NCBI GenBank assembly: GCA_020722085.1
Contig: DYLN01000014.1
Location: forward strand, 1-44,955
Length of the DNA: 44,955 nucleotides
Source of the DNA: Melioribacter roseus
GTDB taxonomy: Bacteria > Bacteroidota > Ignavibacteria > Ignavibacteriales > Melioribacteraceae
Direction of reading: 5' to 3'
Part shown: piece by piece, positions 15,707-24,838 of the stretch
How positions within the stretch are numbered: position 1 is the first letter of the stretch
Layout: every line of letters starts with the position of its first letter
The notes under the pieces: generated by a model
What the model saw: only the letters and a program-made list of their open reading frames with translations
What the model was told of the DNA's origin: nothing
The model's database searches: none
Position numbers and translations under genes: made by a program

Positions 15707-16795
15707 ATGATTAAAAAAATATTTTTAACAGCAGCGGCAAGTATTTTACCAATACTTGGTTCTTGCAACAGCAACCCGATTGTTCCGCCGGAAGATAAAC
15801 CCGGAAGAAGGGATTATACGTGGACAGTAGACACACTTAATATGCCGATGAACTGGGTAACTTCTGTTTGGGGTTCGTCCCCGCAAAATTTATGGGCCGT
15901 TGGTGGCGGGGGAACAGGATACGACCGGTTACAGCATTATGACGGCATTAAATGGTCAGCCTATACCAAAGAATGGATTAATATTGGTGGAGAAACACTG
16001 TATGGATTTAGTGAAAATGATATATGGATGGGTGGCAGCGGGGGCTGGGGTGATGGGTCTGCTGCTGCCATTTGGCATTATAATGGCAGTAAGTGGTCTA
16101 AAAATTTTATCTATAAAGTAGAAGGAGCCCGGAGTAGTGCAGATGTAGTCGATATTTGGGGAGATCGTCCAGACGATATTTACGCCTGCGGAACCATAGG
16201 TTATTTAATAGATGGAAAAGATATATGGCGGGGATTTGTCCTTTATTATGATGGTTCGGACTGGAAAGAAGTTATCAAAGCGGATTTTAATTCCCAATTT
16301 GTGGGAATTAGAAAAGACATATATAACATTAATTTTTTTCCTAATAACGCTTATGTCTTTTCATATGAACCAAGTTATGTTAGCAGTGATAGTGATAGAT
16401 TTGCATTCTATCAGGTAAGTGATAGGCAACTAAGTCAAATATATGCGAATATTGAAAAAAATATAACTTGGGCAAGTTTTAATGTTATTAAAGGCGACCT
16501 ATATTTCTTAATAGATAAGGATGCATACCTATATAGGAACAAAACTTTTGTGAAACAATTTTCAGTCGATAAACCTAACTTATGGTATCTTATCACAGGA
16601 AGGAATTCCAAAGATATTTTTTTATCTATGAGTGATGGTTTGGTTCATTATGATGGAACTGATTTCCAGTATTTATACTACTTTCATGTGCCATATATAC
16701 ATATACTTAGTTCAATATTATTTGAGAAAGACGTTTTTTTCGGTATGATTTATGGAGATAAAAACCTAATTCTACACGGTAAACTAAAAGAGTAA
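15707..16795 (+). CDS. Lipoprotein with beta-propeller-like repeats
   Basis: The ORF opens at 15641, but a clear lipoprotein signal, MIKKIFLTAAASILPILGSC, starts at 15707 with AAAGGA 9 bp upstream, so that start is chosen (362 residues). The mature protein repeats a W-G-S-S-P-Q-N-L-W-A-V-G-like unit: VWGSSPQNLWAVGG, YGFSENDIWMGGSGG, DIWGDRPDDIYACGTIG, and later RNSKDIFLSMSDG. Such units are blades of a propeller, seen in many surface lipoproteins of this lineage (often mislabelled as glucosyltransferase). Ligand unknown. The gene is intact, unlike the genes on either side of it in this stretch. Confidence 0.75.
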   Translation: MIKKIFLTAAASILPILGSCNSNPIVPPEDKPGRRDYTWTVDTLNMPMNWVTSVWGSSPQNLWAVGGGGTGYDRLQHYDGIKWSAYTKEWINIGGETLYGFSENDIWMGGSGGWGDGSAAAIWHYNGSKWSKNFIYKVEGARSSADVVDIWGDRPDDIYACGTIGYLIDGKDIWRGFVLYYDGSDWKEVIKADFNSQFVGIRKDIYNINFFPNNAYVFSYEPSYVSSDSDRFAFYQVSDRQLSQIYANIEKNITWASFNVIKGDLYFLIDKDAYLYRNKTFVKQFSVDKPNLWYLITGRNSKDIFLSMSDGLVHYDGTDFQYLYYFHVPYIHILSSILFEKDVFFGMIYGDKNLILHGKLKE

Positions 16796-16800
16796 GAGGG

Positions 16801-16873
16801 AAAGCCAAAGAAAAGGACAGCGTTCCTACCACTCCCCTCTTGTAACAAAGAATAGCTCGATTTGGTTGGCTTT
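16801..16873. repeat. Inverted repeat between lipoprotein and T9SS pseudogene
   Basis: AAAGCCAA (16801-16808) and TTGGCTTT (16866-16873) form an 8-bp stem with a 57-nt loop, starting 5 bp after the lipoprotein stop. It could cap the lipoprotein mRNA. There is no T-run, so termination is uncertain. Confidence 0.35.
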
Positions 16874-16942
16874 CTAATAAACAGTTTTACTGTTACAGCA
16901 TTCTTTTAAAAAGAACATTTTTTAAACAAAAGGAGAATAGTT

Positions 16943-19569
16943 ATGAAAAAATTAATCGTACTCTTTTCTTTATTTACTTTTTTATCGGGTGATATTTTTG
17001 CCCAGTTATGGGTATACCGTTCTACAAATTTATCCACCGCAGGTGAGCAAATCGAAAAAGTTGACAATAATAATTTTAGCTATGGTTTTTATGCAATAGG
17101 AAAAGGTACCGATACTACACATCAGGTAAATGTTTACAGAACATATTTTGAACTTAGCCTTAATTCAATTCCCACAAATGCAACTATTGATACTGTTGTT
17201 GTAAATTATTTTAATGGCGGAAGCGGTTATACTCTTAAACTCACACAAGTTGCAACCGTCAGCCCGTCAGACCTTGCAGCAAATTGGGCGGCAATTGGTA
17301 ATGGAAATTCACTCCTACAGGCTTAGCTTATAATGGTCTTAGTTTTCAGTCTAATCCAATTAAAACTGCTATTCAAAATTCACGCGCCGGTAGAAAAATT
17401 ATAATTGGTGCTTTGTCTGAAAGTGAGGGTACAAGAGGTTCTCAATCAAGCATGACTTTAAACCTTGATGTTTATTACAAATACCCTGCTGCACAGCTAA
17501 GTATTATAGTGCGCAATGACTTACACGGTAAAGACGGCGGGAATGTAGGTGTTGGTATTTATCCTGCTGCTGCGACTTCACACCCAAGTCCTTACACAGT
17601 ACCAAATGTTTATGAAACTCAACGGCTTAATCTTGCTGCTTATGACAACCAAACTGTTAACGGTAAGGTTTGGTTTTTTAATGATACTGAGTATCCTGAT
17701 CCGAATAGACAAAGTAAGTGGCAGAGAGTTAAACTTGATTTGCATACTTTCCTTAGTGAAAACGCGTTATTTACAACAAACTCGCTAACTACCGATGATA
17801 ACGGAGCTTCTTTTACGGCTTACTTAGAAACAACATCATTTACAACAAGCGGCACACTTTCAGAAAATGAAACCTGGTAGGTGGATGTTACCTTAACCGG
17901 CAATGTTACAGTACCTTCCGGTATTACTTTAACAGTAACGCCGGGCGTTAATATTAATTTCAATGGTTACGGTATCTTGCTTGACGGCGGCACTGTAAAC
18001 TTTGAAGGCGGTGACCCAAACTGTGTTTACCTAAAACGAAGCGGTACGTTAAACGGCTACTTCGGTGCTATTCAACCGGCAATTAATTATGCTGGCTCCG
18101 GTCAAACAGTGGAACTACAGGCAAGAACTTACAATGAAAGTCCAAGCTTTAGCAGCAAGTCTAATGTCACTCTTTTAGGTCAAGGAGAAGGAAGTACTAC
18201 GTTAAATGGAGGAATCTCTGTCATAAATTCGAGTTACATAACGGTTTCAAACCTAACAATGAGTGGGGCATTGAGTCTGAACAACAATGATCATACATGG
18301 TTCTCTAATGCAACTGTGACTGGCAGTACACTTGCCAACGATTATGGCGGTACGGTGAACGAGCTATACCGTGTTACCGCAAGCAACATAGGTGCATCTT
18401 TTGGTCTTAATGCTTACGGTGGTACAGGAGATTTGATTGAATCTTCTATCTCCAATGGTGACTGTGCAGTTTATCTTTCAAATGATGCATCTTACAATAT
18501 AGGTACAAACAACACTTTTTGTAGTAATGGGGCAGATATCGATGCAGAGAATGGCGCTTACGCTTATGCAATAAGCAACACTTACAGCCGTTCTCCATAT
18601 CCAGTTTATGGCAATGTGTTTTAACCGGAGTCAATGATGTCTGTGGAATGGGAAAGTTATCAATAACCGAAAGAACAGTAGAATCAAACCCAATCGATTC
18701 AAAACCTCTCAAAGACGCAGATGAAAAATATCTTGCTCTGCTCAGAAAAATTAGTGAAGATACTAAAACCGCTAAATATGATAAGAATAAATATGCGAAT
18801 GATTTTGCGGATTTAATTGAAGATTATAAAAACATAGTCAACACGGAAAAGGAAAAGCAGATTGTTAAAGCAGCATTATCCAAACTGAATCATTTGTATA
18901 AGGGAAAAGAAGACAAAAATTCGTTCGATGATTACTTAACACAATTATCAAATAGAAAAGAGTATGAAGAAATTCTTCCATACGTACACCGCTACTTCAT
19001 CTGGGATTATGTAGATAAAAAAGACTATGAAAATTCAATAGCAATAGCCGATGATATTATTAAAGCAGCCACCAATGATGAAGACTTAACATGTGAAATG
19101 CTTTACGAAAAAGGATTGATTTACAAATATTATTTAGACAATAAAAACAAAGCGGAAGAAAACTTTACAGAAATAATTACAAAACATTCGCAGAGTATAT
19201 TAGCTGAATTGGCAGCAAAAGAAATGGGAGTAGAATTACAAAAATCAGAAAAGTATACCACAGCAATTGACAAACAAGAAGAAGGCTACGGCCTTTATAA
19301 TTACCCTAATCTCGACAGAGTTCGCCGAAGTCTGGCGACCGTTTAACCCCACAACTCAAATTAAGTTTACAATTCCAGAGGCTGCATTTGTCATATTAAA
19401 GGTTTACAACACACTTGGACAGGAAGTAGCAGTACTTGTTAATGAAAAGAAGGAAGCGGGAACTTACCAAGTTAGTTTCGATGCTTCTCACCTGGCAAGC
19501 GGAATATATTTGTATACTCTTACTTCTGGTAAAGTGACTATTTCGAAAAAAATGTTACTTGTTAAATAA
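16943..19569 (+). pseudogene. T9SS-secreted protein, broken by at least four lesions
   Basis: Five track ORFs are pieces of one gene of about 875 codons. Order: AAAGGAG site and signal peptide (KKLIVLFSLFTFLSGDIFAQ); a beta-rich domain; a right-handed beta-helix-like region (TLLGQGEGSTTLNGGISVI, SYITVSNLTMSGALSLNNN); a helical TPR-like region (18648 on); and a T9SS sorting domain ending SGIYLYTLTSGK...KKMLLVK. Lesions: a frameshift near 17300 (IGNG then FTPTGLAYNG); an in-frame TAG at 17878-17880 between ETW and VDVTLTGNVT; a frameshift near 18619; and a 28-bp insertion at 19311-19338 splitting YPN from PFNP. Intact homologues would be secreted and surface-attached through T9SS. Confidence 0.88.
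19311..19338. repeat. 28-bp palindrome-containing insertion inside the T9SS gene
   Basis: Twenty-eight bases lie between the codons for YPN and PFNP of the sorting domain. Removing them joins ...CCTAAT to CCGTTTAAC and restores the conserved YPNPFNPTTQIKF reading exactly. The insert contains TTCGCC-gaagtct-GGCGA, a short hairpin, and is more GC-rich than its surroundings. Because 28 is not a multiple of three, it also shifts the frame. Confidence 0.75.
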
Positions 19570-19610
19570 GGACATTTGAAGCAGCAAAAATCTGTAAACA
19601 AATAATAAGG

Positions 19611-19650
19611 GATGCTATCTTTTTTGAAAGATGGCATCTCTTTTATTTTC
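19611..19650 (+). terminator. Rho-independent terminator after the T9SS pseudogene
   Basis: GATGCTATCTTT pairs with AAAGATGGCATC (one G-U pair) and is followed by TCTTTTATTTT. It lies about 40 bp beyond the last codon of the sorting domain and should end that transcript. Confidence 0.75.
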
Positions 19651-19689
19651 AAGGGAATTATGAGTAAACCAGTTTACCGTTTGATCTGA

Positions 19690-19960
19690 TCGAAAGCATA
19701 CTGTTCTGTTTCTCACTTTTCGAGTTATCCTCAGAACAGGTTTAAATTTACTAATGAATTTCTGCAAATAGGCAGTCATGCTTCTTAAATTTTTAGAAGC
19801 TTTTGCAATTTGCTGAATACCGGAAGTCGATTCCAGAATAATGTTAGAAATCCAGTCTATACTTTTGCGTATCTGTTTGGAAGCGGAAGATTGTTCAATA
19901 GTTATTGCTATGATTAGTCCAACCCTCTATGAAATTGATAATTTCATTATAAAAGGACTT
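19690..19960 (-). pseudogene. Remnant of methyl-accepting chemotaxis protein C-terminus
   Basis: This gap shows no ORF in the track. The minus strand from about 19908 downward translates to IEQSSASKQIRKSIDWIS, then IILESTSGIQQIAKASKNLR and SMTAYLQKFISKFK. This is the familiar tail of MCP signalling domains (EEQS..S..IA..I..IS...QESASGVQQIA.A...L...T..LQ..V..FK). A frame-shifted EIINFI stretch just upstream fits the preceding heptads. No start, hairpin tip or ligand domain remains, and the frame runs on past the normal end. It reads as a decayed fragment. The rest of 19570-20037 holds only the terminator and the gpmA promoter. Confidence 0.72.
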
Positions 19961-19976
19961 CGTGTCTAAGATGGGC

Positions 19977-20004
19977 TTGTATATAAAGGATTTTCTTATA
20001 TTTG
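19977..20004 (+). promoter_or_regulatory. Putative promoter of gpmA (TTG-N17-TATATTTG)
   Basis: TTG (19977-19979) and TATATTTG (19997-20004) are 17 bp apart and 34 bp before the gpmA ATG. This matches the Bacteroidota-type -33/-7 promoter consensus; its use in this organism is inferred. Confidence 0.55.
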
Positions 20005-20037
20005 CAGAAATTTTTTAACAATCTACGGTGAGATAAA

Positions 20038-20784
20038 ATGCATAAAGTAGTTTTATTGAGACACGGAGAAAGCGAATGGAATAAGTTGAATTTATTTACG
20101 GGTTGGACAGACGTTGACCTTTCGGAAAAGGGGATCCAAGAGGCTCATCAAGCCGGTAAAACTCTGTTTTCGGAAAAATTTAAGTTCGATATCGCATTTA
20201 CATCTGTTCTTAAAAGAGCAATTAGGACACTTGATATAGTTTTGAGTGAAATGGATTTGATGTGGATTCCTGTTGTCAAATCATGGCGGTTAAATGAAAG
20301 AATGTATGGAGCGCTGCAAGGTTTAAATAAAGCCGAGACCGCAGAAAAATACGGGAAGGAAAAAGTATTATTGTGGAGAAGAAGTTATGATGTTCCGCCG
20401 CCGGCTCTTGATGAAAATGATGAAAGATATCCCGGTAACGATCCCCGCTACGCTAAATTGGATAAAAAAGAAATACCTCTAACGGAAAGTTTGAAACTGA
20501 CTGTGGATAGATTCTTACCTTACTGGCATGATACTATTGCGCCGGCAATCAAAGAAGGGGAAAAAGTAATTATAGTAGCTCACGGTAATAGTCTAAGAGC
20601 CTTGGTAAAATATCTCGATAATGTTTCCGACCAGGAAATTGTGGAGCTAAATATTCCAACGGGAATACCGCTGGTTTATGAACTTGATGATAATTTAAAG
20701 CCGTTAAAACATTATTATCTGGGAGATCAAGCCGCTATCGAAGCAGCGATTAATTCGGTAGCAAAACAGACAGAAAAGAAATAG
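20038..20784 (+). CDS. gpmA: 2,3-bisphosphoglycerate-dependent phosphoglycerate mutase
   Basis: A 248-residue glycolytic enzyme interconverting 3- and 2-phosphoglycerate. The phosphohistidine motif is LRHGESEWN (active His near residue 8), followed by [42 protein letters not shown], and the second catalytic His in [16 protein letters not shown]. Length and motifs match GpmA rather than a generic histidine phosphatase. GGTGAG lies 6 bp upstream of the ATG. Confidence 0.96.
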   Translation: MHKVVLLRHGESEWNKLNLFTGWTDVDLSEKGIQEAHQAGKTLFSEKFKFDIAFTSVLKRAIRTLDIVLSEMDLMWIPVVKSWRLNERMYGALQGLNKAETAEKYGKEKVLLWRRSYDVPPPALDENDERYPGNDPRYAKLDKKEIPLTESLKLTVDRFLPYWHDTIAPAIKEGEKVIIVAHGNSLRALVKYLDNVSDQEIVELNIPTGIPLVYELDDNLKPLKHYYLGDQAAIEAAINSVAKQTEKK

Positions 20785-20910
20785 AAACCTTCCCAATATT
20801 TATTATTAAAATTTCATTGCATAGAAAGACAAGAAGAATTATTATTGTATTAAGAATAGGAGAAAGAATATAGTATTTGATACTACAACCAAACCAAAGG
20901 AATTTTTGTT

Positions 20911-21942
20911 ATGAAAAAGTTATGCATGTCAGTATTCTTTCTTCTTTTATCTTTTGCCACACTTCGTTCTCAAACAGTAATTGGAAAATATGCGGGAGAA
21001 TTTTTAGCAATTGGTGTCGGCGGAAGAGCTTTGGGAATGGGAAGTGCACAGACCGCCCTTGTTAATGACGTCACAGCAGGTTACTGGAATCCCGCCGGAT
21101 TGGCTAGAATTAATTACCCTCAAATCTCTTTGATGCACGAAGAACATTTCGGAAGCCTTGTAAATTACAATTACGGAGCTGTCGCAATTCCCTATGGAGC
21201 GGATATGAGTTTCGGAGTCAGCCTGATGCGGTTAAGCATTGACGGAATTCCCGATACTAGGAATGCTCTTTATGATGCAAACGGTGACGGCATCCTTGAT
21301 ATTCATAACGACATGCTTGACTATTCAAAAATAACCGAATTCAGCAATACAGACTGGGCGCTTTATTTTACTTTTGCAAAACGTGCTTCAGAAAATATTT
21401 ACTGGGGCGCAAATGTAAAGTTAATTAAAAGAGAACTTGCCGAATATAGTGCTACCGGAATCGGTTTTGATGTTGGCGCAGTTTACAATCTCGGGGATAA
21501 TTTAATGCTCGGCGCAAATGTTCAGGATATTACCACTACCTTGGTTGCGTGGAACACAGGAAGAAATGAACTGATTTCACCAACCGCAAAATTAGGTGCC
21601 GCTTATGTTGTTGAAATCTTAGGCGGAAAAGTAACTCCCGCGCTTGATGTAGATATGCGTTTTGAAAACAGACAGTTTGCATCCACTTTTAATTTGGGTC
21701 CGGTCAGCTTTGATGTTCACGGCGGCTTTGAATATAATTTTAAAAATGTATTAGCCGTGCGTGCCGGTTATAATGACGTAAAAGAATTCACAATTGGTGC
21801 CGGGTTATATTTGCCGAAAATCACTATTGACTATTCATTCGCAAGGTTCAGTCAATCCGAAGCTGACAGGCTGCCGGATTCTCACAGAATTTCTTTGATG
21901 CTTACTCTCGATGAGCCAAAATTTTTGAGAAGCAGTCAATAA
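20911..21942 (+). CDS. PorV/PorQ family outer-membrane protein (T9SS-linked)
   Basis: A 343-residue protein with a signal peptide (MKKLCMSVFFLLLSFATLRSQ), then the hallmark KYAGEFLAIGVGGRALGMGSAQTALVNDVTAGYWNPAGLA, and a barrel with repeated strands (GFDVGAVYNLGDNLMLGANVQDI, FTIGAGLYLPKITIDYSF). The family is related to FadL/PorV. PorV carries T9SS cargo to the attachment complex. A T9SS sorting domain is present upstream in the window, which supports the role, but several paralogues usually exist and this one cannot be assigned as PorV itself. It is 126 bp after gpmA. Confidence 0.85.
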   Translation: MKKLCMSVFFLLLSFATLRSQTVIGKYAGEFLAIGVGGRALGMGSAQTALVNDVTAGYWNPAGLARINYPQISLMHEEHFGSLVNYNYGAVAIPYGADMSFGVSLMRLSIDGIPDTRNALYDANGDGILDIHNDMLDYSKITEFSNTDWALYFTFAKRASENIYWGANVKLIKRELAEYSATGIGFDVGAVYNLGDNLMLGANVQDITTTLVAWNTGRNELISPTAKLGAAYVVEILGGKVTPALDVDMRFENRQFASTFNLGPVSFDVHGGFEYNFKNVLAVRAGYNDVKEFTIGAGLYLPKITIDYSFARFSQSEADRLPDSHRISLMLTLDEPKFLRSSQ

Positions 21943-21975
21943 AATTTTCTTTCAATCTGGTTCTTACATCTTTTA

Positions 21976-22650
21976 ATGTTTTGGAAATTGAATAAATTTA
22001 AAAAGGAGGGTAACCAGAAAGTAACTTTCACCACTACCCCTCGTTCCGAAACCCTGTTTGGAAGCGAAACTGGTTGTTTTTTTGTTAGCCTCGTTGGGAT
22101 GGGCATTTTTTTAATTCTTCTTTCCGCATGTGCTTCATCAACTTCAACTTCTATCTATAATTTTGATTACCCGCTCACAAACCAAACAGTACAATCGCAA
22201 TACATGGATTTATCTGTAAACGTTCCTCTGAATTGGTTTGCAGTTGAAGATAATGAATGTGACTGTATTGATCTTCTGCTTATTAATAAAGAGCGAAACA
22301 CATCTATAAAATTCATCCCAATCAATATAGATTCTACGGCAGCCGGAATGAATGAAAAATTAACTTTGAAAGATGTGCTGGGAATAAGCAAAAAATTTAG
22401 GCAAGCTGCACTTGGAAATAAGTTTCATCTAATAGGCGATGATGAATTTTTTGAAGTCAATTCTTTTAGTGCCGCCTCTTACAAGTACGCAGATGAAAAT
22501 GGAATAATAAAAAGAATTGTGGTATTCCTTTGCAGCGGAAAATATTTTGAATCAATTGCAGGTTATTTGACTAAAGAATCCAATTCATCCGAAGAAGCTC
22601 TTAAAGAACTTTTCAGAATACAAAACTCTGTATTGAATTCCGTAAAATAA
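21976..22650 (+). CDS. Putative lipoprotein of unknown function
   Basis: The open frame gives 224 residues, but a lipoprotein signal, MGIFLILLSAC, begins only at residue 42 (ATG 22099). From there it is 183 residues. The first 41 codons (...TTTPRSETLFGSETGC...) do not look like a natural N-terminus. A strong AAGGAGG ribosome-binding site at 22003-22009 has no start codon at normal spacing, and CTCGTTCC...GGAAGCGA palindromic DNA lies between it and the ATG. The body (VPLNWFAVEDNECDCIDLLLINKERN) is not a family I recognise. It lies 33 bp after the PorV-like gene. Confidence 0.6.
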   Translation: MFWKLNKFKKEGNQKVTFTTTPRSETLFGSETGCFFVSLVGMGIFLILLSACASSTSTSIYNFDYPLTNQTVQSQYMDLSVNVPLNWFAVEDNECDCIDLLLINKERNTSIKFIPINIDSTAAGMNEKLTLKDVLGISKKFRQAALGNKFHLIGDDEFFEVNSFSAASYKYADENGIIKRIVVFLCSGKYFESIAGYLTKESNSSEEALKELFRIQNSVLNSVK

Positions 22651-22752
22651 ATTTTCACTGCGGCAACTTTTAGGCTGTTAAATCATCTTTATAATTAAAG
22701 TCTGGATAACATAAAAAATAAGAACAGTATTCAATTTTTACTTTTTAAGTCA

Positions 22753-22902
22753 GTGCGCAATGAAATTTACGGCTATTTTAGAGCAAGAAATATTAGAATG
22801 GATCGGTTTAATATGGAAGATGCCGATGAACTGGAAATTCCTTCAACAGTTGTATTTCACGAAGAAATCGAAAACATAGAAAAAATATTACCCACGAAGT
22901 AA
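22753..22902 (+). CDS. Small ORF or gene remnant, unknown
   Basis: The ORF track does not list it. From a GTG at 22753 the frame reads VRNEIYGYFRARNIRMDRF, then NMEDADELEIPSTVVFHEEI, ending ILPTK at 22902 (49 codons). The composition looks coding and the frame is open upstream back to about 22700 without an ATG. It may be the tail of a lost gene. The rest of 22651-22950 shows nothing. Confidence 0.3.
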   Translation: MRNEIYGYFRARNIRMDRFNMEDADELEIPSTVVFHEEIENIEKILPTK

Positions 22903-22950
22903 TAAGTTGTTAGTTGAATTCCGAAAAAAGATTGCATTTTTGCACTCTTT

Positions 22951-24771
22951 TCAATACCCCGTAAGACTGTATTTAATTCCAGCGGTGATCCATCTGCCTG
23001 GCAAAACCACTCTGGGAAAATCTTTATGTAATTTATTAAAAAGATTTGTTGCACGTAAAAAAAGAGCAAAGTCTTTAAGGTGAGTGCTGATTTGTGTGTC
23101 AACCGTAAACTGTGATTCAAAATTCACTCTACTTCTTAGAATAAATGACCAGTTTTGTTTTAATCCGAAAGGTAACTTGTTGTCAACGTTGAGGATTAGC
23201 TGATGGCGTAAATTATCGAGAAGGTATTTGGATTCGTAGACGCCAGTGCTTCTTTCAACAGAAAGGTAAGTGTAATTTATTTTAAGTTTTGTAAAAGGAA
23301 GCAAGTAAAGAAGTTCTTGCGGAAAAAGTGTTAAACTGAATTCCGAGCCGATGGTTTTGACATTTGTTACATTTTCAACCCTCCATGGTTCAGAAGCAGA
23401 AGCACGAGCCCAATCGATAATATTTTTTCCGTCTTTGTAGAAAATACTTATATTGCTTTCAAAGAATGTCCTGCTGATGTTGAAACCGGTTTCATAATTG
23501 GTTGTTGTTTCATAAGTAAGATTAGGATTTCCAAGATTAGCCGGACCAACGTAATATAAGTCCGTATAAGTCGGAATTCGAAATGCTTTTCCGTAAGAAA
23601 CAAAAATTTTCGTATCCTTTGAAATTTTGTAAGCAGCGTCAAAACCGGGCCAAAATTTCCATCCTGTATTGGAATAATTATAGGCAAAGAAGCCGAGTGA
23701 AACTGAGAGAAAGTCTATCGGTTCAAAAAATTGTTCCCCGAATATGCCGCTTTTTAACCGCGAATGACTGCCCAAGTTTCTACTATTTATTTCTTCCTTA
23801 TTTATTTCACCTCCCAAAGTTGTAGTACCGAAATTTGTTTTTATTGACGATTGTAGTTCACCGCCGTACGAGTATGTTTTATGAATGTTGTGATAAAAAT
23901 CAGGGCGTGAGTAATCAAGAATATAATTGTCGTCGTTCCTTCGCCAGAAAATTTTGGGCGATACAATGAATTTATCTTTTCCGAATCCGGCTGCAACATT
24001 TAACATTTTTGTTGTTGTGTGTTCCCATTGGTTGGGAAAAAGGTCGGAATAGTAATTATTAGCGCCGAATTTTTTGTCGATATAACCGAAAAAAATATTG
24101 ACAGTATGTTCGGTTAATGAAACGTTCTGGCTCAATGAAAAGGTAGTGATATCAAAATTTGTGTTATGCCTGTATCCATCCGATTTCTTTTTCGAAAAAG
24201 AAAAATTATTGCCGAAGATTCCCACGGGATACGAAGAGGTAAAAGCGAGATTGTACAAATTATGTTCTCCTGCTAATAAAGATAATTGAAGAGAAGATCC
24301 CTTCTCTTTTCTTGTAATTATATTTACAGCTCCGCCGAAAGCATTGGGTCCAAACACCCTTGAGCCTTGCCCTTTCAAAATTTCTATTCGTTCAATATTA
24401 TCCGGTATTAGTGGTAGATTTAAATTGTGGTGCCCCGTCTGCGGGTCGCTGATTTTAACCCCGTCGATCATTATTAAAGTTTCTTCGAATGTTCCTCCTC
24501 GTATTCCGGCATCAGCCTGAACGCCTTCGGTGCCGCGTGTTTTCAAATCCAGTGCATTAACGTACTTCAATAAATCCTGAATATTATCTGCAGGGAGCGA
24601 CTGAATATCTGTTGAATCTAAAACAGTTACAGTTCGTGCGAGATCGGAAAACAAAACAGGTATTCTTTCTGCGGTAACAACAATTTCGTTAAGTTTATAT
24701 TCTTTCTCTTGAGCATAAATTGGAAGAATAGATAAACAAAATAATAGAAAAAGATATACTGATTTACTCAT
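22951..24771 (-). CDS. TonB-dependent outer-membrane receptor (BtuB-like)
   Basis: A 606-residue protein with signal peptide (YLFLLFCLSILPIYAQ), a TonB-box-like LNEIVVTAERIP, a plug domain (ADAGIRGGTFEETLIMIDGV, ERIEILKGQGSRVFGPNAFGGAVNIITRK) and a 22-strand-type barrel ending ...AGIKYSLTGY. The short plug and DPQTGHHN loop resemble BtuB and other vitamin or siderophore receptors more than SusC. No cobalamin riboswitch is visible in the 67 bp upstream. It follows rseP on the same strand. Substrate is unproven. Confidence 0.85.
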   Translation of the reverse strand: MSKSVYLFLLFCLSILPIYAQEKEYKLNEIVVTAERIPVLFSDLARTVTVLDSTDIQSLPADNIQDLLKYVNALDLKTRGTEGVQADAGIRGGTFEETLIMIDGVKISDPQTGHHNLNLPLIPDNIERIEILKGQGSRVFGPNAFGGAVNIITRKEKGSSLQLSLLAGEHNLYNLAFTSSYPVGIFGNNFSFSKKKSDGYRHNTNFDITTFSLSQNVSLTEHTVNIFFGYIDKKFGANNYYSDLFPNQWEHTTTKMLNVAAGFGKDKFIVSPKIFWRRNDDNYILDYSRPDFYHNIHKTYSYGGELQSSIKTNFGTTTLGGEINKEEINSRNLGSHSRLKSGIFGEQFFEPIDFLSVSLGFFAYNYSNTGWKFWPGFDAAYKISKDTKIFVSYGKAFRIPTYTDLYYVGPANLGNPNLTYETTTNYETGFNISRTFFESNISIFYKDGKNIIDWARASASEPWRVENVTNVKTIGSEFSLTLFPQELLYLLPFTKLKINYTYLSVERSTGVYESKYLLDNLRHQLILNVDNKLPFGLKQNWSFILRSRVNFESQFTVDTQISTHLKDFALFLRATNLFNKLHKDFPRVVLPGRWITAGIKYSLTGY

Positions 24772-24838
24772 GGCTAATTTCCTTGCTTTTTGATAAAGGT
24801 TAAAGGAGTAAGTGCCGGCTCATTTACTCTGAGATGAA

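Noticed and set aside
16943-19569. All frame breaks in the T9SS gene as sequencing errors
   Set aside because: One-base shifts could be errors, but a 28-bp structured insertion and a substitution-type stop are harder to explain that way; neighbouring housekeeping genes show no such breaks.
24772-24838. Cobalamin riboswitch before the BtuB-like receptor
   Set aside because: The spacer is only 67 bp and has no B12-box-like sequence.
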